This document shows positions 22,761 through 33,700 of a stretch of DNA of 64,000 bases, piece by piece (position 1 is the stretch's first letter; each line of letters begins with the position of its first letter). The translations under genes were made by a program, and so were the position numbers. The notes under the pieces were generated by a model that searched no databases, was not told the origin of the DNA, and worked only from the letters and a program-made list of their open reading frames with translations. The stretch is from Echiichthys vipera (Eukaryota; Chordata; Actinopteri; Perciformes; Trachinidae): NCBI GenBank assembly GCA_963691815.1, contig OY829658.1, positions 10,744,173 to 10,808,172 of the forward strand, given 5' to 3'.

Positions 22761-25700
22761 CATCACCATCCGAGGCTAAAAAGTAAACCTGAATTTGATA
22801 TTAACAAAAGTGAGTTACCACTTTTTTTCAAGAGAGAGATTTTTCACAACCTGGCAACCAAAAATAAGTCCTCATCAATGCTCACAAAACATTAGTAAAT
22901 GATTTATTTACCTTTAATATAGCCATTAGCTTCATAAAAAGTATCTTATTATAATAATAAAGTGCTCCTCTCCTTCATGGATCCCAAGTTGGCGTGGAGC
23001 AGCAGAGTTAATGATCAACAGGGAAACAGTGACCAGTTTCAAGTCTCTCATCCGCAGCGCAGACAAACGGCACGTTGCGCTGAATTATGTGTGCACAACA
23101 TTTAAAAGTCATCTGATAGCGAGATAAGAGGTAGGGAGGGCGTCGTTGCTTCTGCTGGTTTAATGATTTAGTCAATATCAGTGGAGTACAGCAAACACGG
23201 TGCTACTGGCATAACAGATCGCTGATCGATTAAGTGGCACACCACCAGCTACTTATTCAAAATCAAATGGCTGAAGGATCATTAGGAATTAAGTGCTGTA
23301 TACCCTCTTAAAGATGCATTTCTTTGGTATAGTTAATTGGATAATACTGAATGGATATCCAATTATACAGCCATTTAAGGAAAAACAAACAATTTGGAGA
23401 CATACTTAAAGTCTCCCTGTTTTTCTTCTGTTTATGTCCTCCTCTGTTTATTTCTGACATTTAACTAAAGTGACTTATGTCTGAGCACATTTTGTCACTA
23501 AAGAGGTTTTTCAAATTTGCAGGAGGAGATGTCTGTGGACATCTCAGAAATGTATTAAAGGCATGCTTTAGTTGGTACATCACTAATCCATAAACCAATC
23601 GCTGTCTAATATGTGAAACACTTTACAGAGCAAACACGCTGCTAATTAAAGATGCAAACTACACTTACCATTCTGACACGTCTGCTAGTTGCTGATTTTA
23701 GTGCACAACATTCTCACCTGAGCCCGCTAAACTAAAACTTTGTTGCAGATAGCCAACGTTAGCGCCATGAGCAGACAGCTCAGGCTCCGTGTCCATCCAT
23801 CCACCTGCGGGCTCCAGGAGTTGCAAGCTGCAAGTCGGTGATCCGCCCAAGGGGGCCGTCCCGCAGCCTCCTGTCTAAAGCTGGCCCAAACATGAAGGCC
23901 TATGGCTGATGTATCTGTATCATATCTGTCCAATGTGTTTCGTCATCTCGGTGGGCCCTTGTTTGCTACTCTTTCACCTACCGTGAAGCCATATGCAAAA
24001 TCCTTCAATGAGGGAGAAAGAGTAGATGTGCTTTCAGCTTACCAATATCTTCCTTGGTCATACAAGTCTAAAGACCTATTATGATTATAGCTTGTTTTTC
24101 TCTTTTACGTTTTAAAAAAAAGTGTTGAATTTGTCCTTTACCTTTCTTGTCTTATGAAAACTGTGGCACATTGCAGGCTGTTCTCATGCAGTTTTCGTAC
24201 CAACCAAAAGTAATGCACAGTAATTCTTGTGTATTCGATGTATTTACTGTGTGTGTATTCCCAAAAGTGAAAGCATATGACGCAGTATAAGACAGCGAGC
24301 CAAGGAGTGGGGTGGCAGCAGGATCCTAAAATGCAGGACTTTAAGCCAGGGGAGTGGGGTTCAACTCACATCCAGTCTATACCAATCCTAATCCTAACCA
24401 AGTGTTTTTCATGCCTAACCCGAACCGTCACTTTTTGTTGGCTAAAATCCCTCACCTAACATTGTTTTTTGTGCGTCGGTTCACTTTCAGTCGGGTCCTG
24501 CGGCCCATCGTTTTCGTATGTCTCTGCGTATCTTTTTGTAGAATGTGGTATGGACGTGAAAACATTGGAAAACACTAAACCTTATCACATGAATGTATGC
24601 TCCAAGTCTGTTAATGATAGTGTTTGTAAATACTTGCATGTATTATGAATGAGTGTTGTTGATGTGTGACTCTGCATATTATACTTGTAGAACACATGTT
24701 TATGGGATGCATTGTTGTCCAGGACTATGCTAAACAATGTGTTTTTATAACTATATATCCATAAAAAATATACATGTGCATGTTGCTGTAATTATTTCCT
24801 GAAATATTCTGCCTGGAGAATGCTACTTTTCAAGCCCCTGGAGGGTTTTTAGGCAATTCTCCTTCACATTCTCTTGTAAATGATGTATTGTGTGTTTTAA
24901 ATAAAAGTTTATGTGTAAATAAAGACACGAACAAACACCAAGAGTGAATATTAGGCTTAAATTTGTCAGATATACACAAACACCAAACTTTTAATGAATG
25001 CTAATGTTGTTTTGTGTCTGTGTAAATAACCCACTGTGTGCTAACACGTTTACCATTTTTATGTTTCCAGCTCGACAGGCATTGACCCCAGCTGGCCAAA
25101 AACAGCTTAAAGAAGCCCTGGTTAGAAAATCAGGGGAGAACGACAAGAAAAAAAGAACATCACGAAAAACAAAAACTAACTGGTGTCACTTCCTTTTTAA
25201 CATTGGCTCGGTCTCTATTCTCTCTTCCTCCTGTAGAGGAATAAACAAGCACAGCCTGCTAAACGCAAAATCACTTTTCTAAAATTGAGACTTTTAAGTT
25301 CTGAGCCTCTCCCCCGGTCTTGTAAAGCAAACATCTGTCAGCTGACACCACAATATCTGTGAAGCCTCTTGACTCATCAAATATTGAAGCTGGGTATTAA
25401 AAATGTACGAGGTTAACAATACTGTGTTGTTTTCTCAGATCCTTCTCCTACTGATCCAGTTAGAGGACCCAGACAAGCAGTTGTTTCACAGACGGACCTC
25501 CATCAGCATCCAAATGCCTTTTTCACGCACAGTTTCACTCATTCTATGGTATTACATGTTATGTCCCCAGGAAAACAGAAAACAATGGGGTTTACAGCAT
25601 GTAAGTTGTATTTTTGTCTATTATGGTGAAGGCAATACAGTTCCTAATGTGTTCAAAAGATGATTTTCTTTCCTCCTCATCTTTAAAGCAGCTGTCACTG

Positions 25701-27580
25701 TAGCCGTCTCTCTGTGGTTATCAGTTCAAGCTGCAGCTATAATTATACACCCCTGATATTATGCATATTTAGACATTACACTTCATTGCATGTACCCAAA
25801 GTTAGCTCCAGCCTTTCTGTATTAAATGCGCCCACAGTTTAGCACAGTTCATCATTTCTACCTTTAAGTCCGTATTTTTTGTCCAAAATTGTTATATGTT
25901 TAAAAATGAATACTCACAATGTGTCGATAAACCCACCGACTCTAAAACTTTTGACCGCCATTAAAGTTTTCGGAACTGGTTCGTTTTTTGGCGTATTCGG
26001 CATCAGTCGTAAGCCTTTGGACCACATCATTATCACAAACTATCTGATAAACTGATTCACTCAGCTTCTTCTTCTTTCTTCTTTTGTGAACTAATTGAAT
26101 GTCGTGTAATTTTGTATTTGTTGTCTTTTGACATGACGGAAATAAATTAAAAAATGAAACGTGTTAACTTTGTTGTAACGTAAAGTGCTCTTATTTTAAT
26201 TTAATAATTCAAAGTACCATTTCATTGTTCAGATAGCTTTCACCAGGTCAGACAATAATATTCAGGTGGGTAATGATGACAAGAATGATGAAACAGAGGA
26301 TCAGGAGTGCACACAGGCAGAGTAGGAGACCAGTAGCACAGAGACAGAGAGGGAGGACAGCTCAGGGCAGAGAGTGTCGGTCTCTGGGTAACTCGCGAGA
26401 GACAGAGTGAGAAACAGAGAGACATAGCGACGATTACAAGTTTTCACAACAAATAGAATAATAAAACACATTGGACATAGTGTGCAAGGTCTCTGTGTGT
26501 GACCATTTTTATCACATGATGGATTCAAAACAGACTTGGTGTGCAAAGGCCTTTACTTTCATGCTGTGTGTAATATTTGAGAAGGATGAAAGTCTCATTT
26601 CTAATGTATCTTCCCATGTCCCCACCTCTGTGGTTTTCTCTCCCGAGCCAATTTCCTTTCCCTTTTTTCCCTTTCTTTTTGCCTCTCCCTCTGTATTAAA
26701 AGTTATATAATATAAACTCTAATGACGACCAGAGAGACTTCATAATCCCACGTCACCATTAAGGTCTGAAGTCATACATAAATAAAGACACAGTGACAGG
26801 GAAAGACTTTATGCTAAGAATAAACTTCATTAACATGATTATTTCACTTTCTCACTCTGAGCTGGAGACACTTTTGATGTTGTAAAATAACTGGGGGAAG
26901 CACCCACATCTGAACTGCAAGATCCCACAATGCAACTGTGGCGATAACCTTCCTCTATACGTACACCACTCTTTATACCATACCGATGTTCCTGCAGAAG
27001 CATAGACACTGCCGTATGCTGGTGTGATTAGTCTTGGGCTGCTGTAATCTGACATGTTGTGATGGTGAATGCATCCATCAAGATCGAACAGGACAGGGAT
27101 TGAGAGATTAGAAGCTTCACTGCTGTCCTCGCTGTCAGCAATGAGGACAAGTGATGTGACGCTTCCGGGGGAACTCTAGTACATTTTTAAAGATCCTGTT
27201 ACGGAGGGGGATGTGTGTTCCTTACATACACTAACACACCGTGTTGAATCTTTGTGCAGCATTCTCTGAGGGGTTTCGCTTTGGCAGGAAAGATACTGAT
27301 GATCACTGGCACTACGCTAACATCACCAGCATTGAAATGCTCGAGGGCAAAAGTTAAAAATTCAAAATGTTGACACTGAAGTTATTCTTAATAGAAAACA
27401 AAGATTGGGTTTGTGTTTACCCGTGGCTAAGAGTCAAGCATTTGTTGGCTAAGTGAAGTACCCCTGAAACATACTGGATTTGAAAAGGACTAAACCAAAA
27501 TACTTTTTAGATGTTTGACTTACTATAGCATAGAGCATTGAACCATTACAAGTACTGTTAGCTCAAACATCATTTGACAA
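22761..27580. other. Intergenic, no gene seen
   Basis: No exon with protein-family resemblance on either strand. The stretch near 24180-24500 (CCTAATCCTAACCAAG, CTAACCCGAACC) resembles an old interspersed repeat also seen near 57540-57700. A purine-rich GAGACAGAGAG stretch lies at 26300-26430. Nothing else is recognisable. Confidence 0.5.
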
Positions 27581-27639
27581 GGTCAGATCTCCCATAAGAC
27601 ACAATGCTGTTTCTGGTGTGTCCTATGGGAGACCTGACC
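27581..27639 (-). repeat. Compact 59-nt hairpin (23-bp stem, 13-nt loop)
   Basis: Arms 27581-27603 and 27617-27639 (top arm starts GGTCAGATCTCCCATAAGAC). On the + strand 21 of 23 positions are Watson-Crick and two are A-C mismatches. On the - strand those two become G-U wobbles, so all 23 positions pair. Size and loop recall a microRNA precursor, but no known miRNA seed is recognised. It sits 90 bases from a SINE. Confidence 0.6.
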
Positions 27640-27729
27640 AAACCCATTCTCTCTCTGCTGCTCAACTTTTTTCTGAATTAGAAGATGAGGAAGTGGCATT
27701 GAAGGAACCGAGGGATAGGATAGCTTGAA

Positions 27730-27876
27730 GAATGACAGGAAACAGGAGTGAGAGAGAGGGGGGCAACATACAGCAAAGGGCCACAAGTGGGAATCAAACC
27801 CAGGCCGCTGCGTTGAGGACCTCCAGCCTCAGTATATGGGGTGCCCGCTCAAACCATTAAGCCACGAGGTGCCCCT
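27730..27876 (-). repeat. tRNA-derived SINE (minus orientation)
   Basis: Read on the - strand: GGGGCACCTCGTGGCTTAAT, A-box-like TGGCTTAATGGTTTGAGC, GAGGCTGGAGGTCCTCAACG, B-box-like GGGTTTGATTCCC, then GTGGCCCTTTGCTG and a CT-rich tail. It is the same family as the copy at 37137-37323. Pol III boxes are present but diverged. Confidence 0.75.
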
Positions 27877-28119
27877 ATCTAAACTGCTCAAGGGCTTCAG
27901 CCACTCGGCCGTCTCCTGCTACCTTGTAAATGTAGCCAGCTAGAGACTCCATCTGAGCCCGACCCCAGCTTTCCATTCCACTTGCCAAGTGGCGGACGCA
28001 ATGTCCCCTTGTCCAAAGCAAGACGCTTCCCATTAAAGCAAAAGCCATATAATGCTTTATTGAATGGCTAATACAAAAGAAAAGTAAAAGTGGTCTCCAT
28101 GATGGCAAAAATGATGCTT

Positions 28120-28560
28120 TAGGGTGACCAGACCTCCCTGTTCTCAGTGACCTGTCCCCGGCTACTGCTGTCCCCGGAAATGTCGGTGGGTTTATCGACA
28201 TCCAAATCTTTTCTAAAACCTTATACCCCAAGTTGTCATTCCCCCACATGACCTTTGGATTTTTTTTATTTATTTGAAACTCTTCTCCAAATCTTGTGAA
28301 AGTCAGATGGTGTAAGGAGGACGCCTGAGTTTGGGTGAAGTGTCTGACCTGTTTATCACAGCGGATTTTATGGATCTTCTTGATCTCAGCTGCTTCGATC
28401 AGCGGAAAAAACTGTATGAACTCCCTAAAACTTTATAAATAGTAAGGACAGTGTCCCCGTTTTAGTTTTTCAAAGACAAAAACACTACATTCTGGGGGTT
28501 TTTCACGCCTCTCAACCAAAAATGTCCCTGGATTTTGTCTCAGAAATCATGATCACCTCA
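28120..28560. mobile_element. Degraded MITE-like repeat with GGGTGACCAGA-type ends
   Basis: The left end TAGGGTGACCAGACCTCCC and the right end (reverse complement AGGTGATCATGATTTCTGAG) are imperfect inverted repeats. Internal TGTCCCCGG, GTGTCCCCG and TGTCCCTGGATTTTGTCTCA motifs are typical, by recall, of a widespread vertebrate repeat. There is no coding capacity. The 124-codon open frame on the - strand at 27875-28249 spans this repeat and the SINE and is not a gene. Confidence 0.5.
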
Positions 28561-30253
28561 CACGATACAGTTATTTGATAATTTGTTAATATAAAGACAT
28601 TAGCATTGGCAGAAATGTGCATCACATCAACTCCATCCGTGGTGTGATTGTGCTGGTACAGTAGAACATACAAACAAAGACACTATTCAACAGTAGTTTA
28701 ACCAGAGACAAATGAATTAGGGGACTGTGCTGTTGACCCTCATCATATTTAGGGTAAAGCCGCCAAAGGGGCAATTTACAAAAAGTCCCAGCAGTTCGTT
28801 GATCATTATTGTGTTGTAGTGGCAGCTTCCTCTGACAGTAAACAAGAAGAAAAAAGAACTTAAGTACAGGTTGAATGGTGGAAAGGACGCTGTGTCAGAC
28901 AGGGAGATGTTATCAGCCCCTCTTTCTAATTAACAGCCCCTCAGACAGACATTGTCGCAGATTTAGTTTGGTCTTAAGTGCTTAAGTGTCAATTTCCTCC
29001 ACCTTGTCCTACATGGACTGATAATACGGACATTTCCATACAAGGCTTCCATTCAAATGGCAAGTAATTTGTCTAGAGTGGCATCTCCCCCAAAATAACA
29101 CAAAACATTTGAGACATTTTCTCATTATTAAAGGTATTTTAGAAGTCTCCCAAAGGAACTGCATGGATGAGCTGAGTTTATTGTGAGAATGTCTGATTTA
29201 TACTGACATCTGGGGGGTATTCAGGGTTCAGTCTTTAGACACATAATTGCTTCCATGCTGCAACCAAGGACAACACCGGATGTATTCAGTGGGGTATTTT
29301 TTAACATGGGGAGTTAGGGTCAGTGTTGATATGCATTTGATATAATACTTTTATACCTTTTATAATTATTTAGCTGTTTTTAAAAACCTCACAGCCATTT
29401 ATTTCCCCCACAAGAAACAAATGATTCAATTTAGGCTGAAATAACCTTAAACGCTGAAACATCCAGCTGTTCACTGAAACCATAAGGATTTGAACAAAAT
29501 GAATTTCATGAATTATTGAGGATAAAATGATGTCTAAGTTGAGCGTGTGATGCAACTCAGTGTCGAGTCATTTCACCCCTACTGTCTGAGGTCCATTCCT
29601 GTGATATGAATCAGCTGAATGGGTCAAAGCAGAGAGCATGCTGTGAGAACTGAACTGCTGTTTCAGATTTTGCTGCTCTGAGATCAGACACATGGAGCAA
29701 CTTGTGCCTTCAGAATCTGCAAAGCCAGTATTTATAAAAATGGATGGGTCGAACCAAGCAATCGGATTGGTTGTTAACATGTTCATAAGGTGATTGGTCA
29801 TCCTAATTTCTAACAAAGCTCTCTGTTATTGGAAATGTTAGACAGCGTCTAGATAGTGCTATCTTTAGCTTAAGCTAACATTACATAGGCCTATTCACAG
29901 ACGTAGAAACTAAATCTGTCCACAAATCAAAATTATTTTCAGCAGATATCTTAGTTACAACACAATTAAGCTAGCAAAGCAGTTTAGTGTTTATACATGT
30001 GGCATTTATTCAGTTTGAGAAACTTTAGAATGTCCTCGAACTACGCTAACGCTTGGCTACGCTCAGTTAAGCTAACAGGGCAGCAACAGGCTAAATTACA
30101 TCAAGGTACAGCATTACAGAGTGTTTGTAAACAACAAGCATCAAGATACTTCCAGGGGCAGAACGCGAGCGGCTTCCACTGACCTGAAGCGAACCAGTCG
30201 GCTACTGTAAACAGTATTAGTTAAAACATTGTTGTTGATCTGAAGTTGAGGGG
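28561..30253. other. Intergenic, no gene seen
   Basis: AT-rich, no recognised exon or RNA. Sequence 29820-30250, with frequent GCTAAC/TTAGCT words, leads into the THAP-like fragment and may be part of the same degraded element. Confidence 0.5.
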
Positions 30254-30480
30254 ATGACAAAAATGTGTTGTGTTTGGGGTTGCGCCGCTAGGTATACAGC
30301 AAAAGGTGTAGGGTTTTATCGATTTTCTTCAGAAAGAAATTAATTCATCCAGCGGAACCTGCGGGTAAGGAGGTTAAAACGAGTGAATGTCATCAAAAGT
30401 ACCAAACCTCCATCATCGTGTTTGTGGAGACATTTTCTCACAGAGAACAGATCTGTGTCACCAGTCGGACAGTTTTTGGC
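30254..30480 (+). pseudogene. THAP zinc-finger domain fragment, broken
   Basis: ATG at 30254 opens M-T-K-M-CCVWGCAARYTAKGVGFYRF, a close match to the start of a THAP domain (C-x-x-x-G-C, then GV-F-RF). The frame stops at TAA 30341-30343. A degraded continuation follows with LKRVN and a CLWRHF segment in place of the usual C-x-x-H-F. THAP domains are DNA-binding modules of P-element-type transposases and THAP proteins. The stop and altered spacing mean this copy is dead. A donor-like GGTAAG at 30363 could mean an exon end instead. Probable transposon relic. Confidence 0.6.
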
Positions 30481-31434
30481 TAAATTCTATCAAACTCTGT
30501 TAACCTACAGATATAAATGGTGGTGTAATGTTTAGAGTTAATTTAATGGTATAAAACTAAAGTCTAACTTCTTATCTTTGTAACCCTATATCGTTTTAAT
30601 GGCCGAATTTAGCTTTATGTTTTCGTCAAAAAGGACGCTGACACTGTAGCCGTAACACTGGGAGCTGCTGGTCGTCCAAATTAACATCAATGTTTTCAAG
30701 ACATCCTGGACCGTAGTGCAGTCGTTCACAATTAAATGACATGCCTTAACAGCTCCCAAATATACCGTAAAATCTTCTTCATTTCCATTTTTCTCAGACT
30801 GAGCATCGCCCAAACGTTCTTACTGCTTTCTTTCATCAAGGTCACTTTTGTTTACTAATTTGACGTATAAATGTTCATGTAAAAATATGAAATTTCACTT
30901 GTAGATTCTGAGAAGTGTGTAAATAAATTCTACTTCAACTTCGGTGGTGATCGGCCAGTAATTCAAGCCATTTACTCTGTTTTCTCGATCTTTTTGCCCT
31001 CTTTTCGACATGGAGGGTTTGTTTACTAGTGGTGCTATTGGAGGATGCTTTGGCTTTTGCCACCTGGAAGAACGTATGTTATTGTTGTGATGTCATGGTG
31101 AATTGTCGTATAGTGCGTTCCATAGAAACTGCCAGCCAGTAGGGCCTATTTCTTTCTAAGAACAATGTTTTATGGATGATTTTTGTTAGACCCTGTTTAA
31201 ATTGGAATCTGTCCATCACTTTAATATTGGCATAGTTGGTTACCGCTTTGAATCGGGCCAAACAAAGCACCTTAGCCATGATATAATCGCAACACATCAT
31301 AGCATGTCATGAGCTATTGTTTAAGTATATCATGCTATTTCTTTGAATACAAGTAGGATTTATTTGAAATGATTAAGGGTAAGATGTGTCAACAGCAGAT
31401 GATTTTTAAGTTATAGGGCGCCTCACCCAGCCTG
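30481..31434. other. Sequence around the THAP relic, no intact gene
   Basis: A - strand open frame at 30586-30813 (75 codons) and a second - strand methionine frame near 31014 (starting MSKRGQKDREN) may be remnants of an element transcribed opposite to, or paired with, the THAP fragment. No domain is recognised in either. Confidence 0.35.
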
Positions 31435-31910
31435 CAACAAACAAACATCTTTATTATCAAACTGCCATGAAATTTTGTACAGAGATTAATGGTCCACGGG
31501 ATTATTATGACTTTGCTGTTGCCCTGACTTTTCATTAAATGCCACATCAAGTCAAAAGTTTGTCAGCAATGTGTTCAATTATTTAGTTTCATACAAAAAA
31601 ATGTCATTCTCATCCACTTCGTTTTACTTTGTCTCTCGTGCTAATTAGCTAATTCTAGCATGCTAACATGCTAAAATATGGTGTACATGGTATGAACATT
31701 ATACCTGCTAAAAATAAGCCTCTTAGCATTGTCTATGTGAGCATGTTAGCATGTGGATGTTGGCATTTTGCTCAAAGCACAGCAATGCAGCCGCACAGAG
31801 CTGCTAGCATTGCTGTAGATCCTTGTTATGTCTTGTTTGAATATTTGATATTTAGTCCACTGCGAAAAATGCACACCACAAGTTTGCAGAGCCAAAGGTA
31901 GTTTAATCAT
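31435..31910 (+). repeat. Dispersed fish repeat rich in GCTAACATG words
   Basis: Contains CTGCCATGAAATTTTGTACA, CCCTGACTTTTCATTAAATG, TAGCATGCTAACATGCTAAA, GAACATTATACCTGCTAAAA, GTGAGCATGTTAGCATGTGG and CAGAGCTGCTAGCATTGCTG. This phrase order matches an abundant percomorph repeat (recall). Not coding. Confidence 0.65.
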
Positions 31911-32020
31911 AAAATCATAAAATATAAAGGCACATCATTTACACTGATATGATACAGGGAAATGCAGCAAATCTCATGATTGAGGAGCTGAAACTAGATT
32001 TTTTCTTGATAAATGCATGA

Positions 32021-32315
32021 GAGCGCACTCACACTGTCCATTCTTATCCTGCCCCGTGCTTTAGAGTAATAGTCCTCCTTTCCCTCTTCCCCCGCGGCAC
32101 AGGCCCGCTTTTACTCACATTACTTGAAATGATCTGGGCCGAGGCTCGAATGCGTACTGCTTATACGTCATCACCCCTCTGAGATTTAGTTTTGCCTGAC
32201 TGTTTTTGAACGTTTCATCCGTCCAAATCTGCAGCAAACACTTCACCTCTGCATCAAACCGCAGCGAACCGTTCGGCGGCATCTTTTTAAATGTCTGTCG
32301 CGGTGAACAGATACA
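32021..32315 (-). mobile_element. Half copy of the 18672-19279 inverted-repeat element
   Basis: GCGCACTCACACTGTCCATT followed by CTGCCCCGTGCTTTAG matches the reverse complement of the right half of the element at 18672-19279. Later landmarks match in order: GGCCCG-TTTTACTCACA, TATACGTCATCAC, GACTGTTTTTGAA, CTGCAGCAAACACTTCACCT and TTTTAAATGTC. The opposite terminal repeat is absent, so the copy is truncated. It is visibly more diverged than the terminal repeats of the full copy. Confidence 0.75.
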
Positions 32316-33625
32316 TATAAACAGACATCAGGACACTGTCAATGCTCAGTCATAAAAGCAAGTATAGTCATATATTCAATTAAAACAAGAGTCAATAAGA
32401 ATTTGATCACAAAAGGGAGGTTGAAGATTTAACAAGATTAAACCAAATGTAACACATACAGACCTAAAAAATAATCTATTTTAAAGAGGTTGTCTTGCAG
32501 CGAACAAGCTTCATTAGTTTTTTAAGGAATTTTGTGCGTACACCCCCTAACTGCTTGTAGATGGAGCCATCTGGGAGATGGGCGTCTTGGCTCCTCTGAG
32601 ATCGTCTGTCAGGCTTTAACACAGCCTCTCGCGTTTGGCTTCATCTCTGTGGGATTCTCTGTAGAATCTGGTGGCTTTCTCTTCTTCTCTTTTATTTTGG
32701 CATCCTGTGGACCACATGGCTGACTAATGGAATGTCTGTGAAATGGATAATTGTGACTCTGCACAACAGTATATCTCCATTAACAGCCACTGTTTATCCA
32801 CTGTGCATGAAAACACAAATGGAGGCATTGCAATGTATTTATCACTCTTACTGTACATTTGACAAGCTTAGAATGAAGTCTTCCTTTGTTGTTAAAGCTT
32901 TTTGACTCAGCGACAGATCATGGGTTTTGTTATTCAGCCTACAAAGGTAAAACGATGAGAGAGTCAGCTTTGCTTTATAGCCATAATAATACTATATATC
33001 CTAAGGTGAAAAACAACTCTGTCCACTCAGCTTATTGAGCAATTTTTTAAGCCTATGTTACTTTTTTTGCAAATTGTCCAGCAAATGTGATGCAGCAAAT
33101 GTGATGCAGCAAATGTGACTGTGAAATCACAAACAAATCTGGTGTACCAACAAAAGAAATGCAAAAATAAATCATTTGTTGCTGGCTGGGTATAGTAATG
33201 GTTTCAGTTGGTGTTTACAAGCGACAACGTGCTGCATAAAGTTCATAGTTTTAGTACAGATCCCACAAAATGTGGTGGAAACCTGACAGACATTGGCCAG
33301 CTGCGGTTGTGTTGTCAAATCAAACTAATCCGATTATAAACCATTGTTTAGACGGGAAGATAGAGAGAGGGGGAGAGAGACATAAAGAAGGAAAAGTGAG
33401 AGAGGGACGAGCCATTCTTAAAAGCTAATACGAGAATGAGGGTCCAGGTGCACGAGAGACAGGGAGAAGAGGTACCATCTGCTTATCCAGACAAGGCATG
33501 CCAAATATGAAATATTCATTATGATTCATAGAAGCACACAAGCATACCATGCATACTGTATTTCAATAGGGCCTGAGGCTGTGTACATCCATATGCAATA
33601 AGATGGGAGGTAGATTTACCTTTCA
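32316..33625. other. Intergenic, no gene seen
   Basis: AT-rich, no exon or RNA recognised. A small triplicated 14-mer (CAGCAAATGTGATG) lies at about 33079-33120. Confidence 0.6.
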
Positions 33626-33636
33626 GTGTGTGTGTT

Positions 33637-33691
<55 letters not shown>
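33626..33691. repeat. Compound (TG)n(AG)n microsatellite
   Basis: A TG run with one TTTG interruption passes directly into an AG run of about 34 bases. Confidence 0.95.

Positions 33692-33700
<9 letters not shown>

Noticed and set aside
27875..28249. 124-codon open frame on the - strand
   Set aside because: It starts inside a MITE-like repeat (about 28120-28560) and ends next to a tRNA-derived SINE. Protein sequence has no family resemblance.
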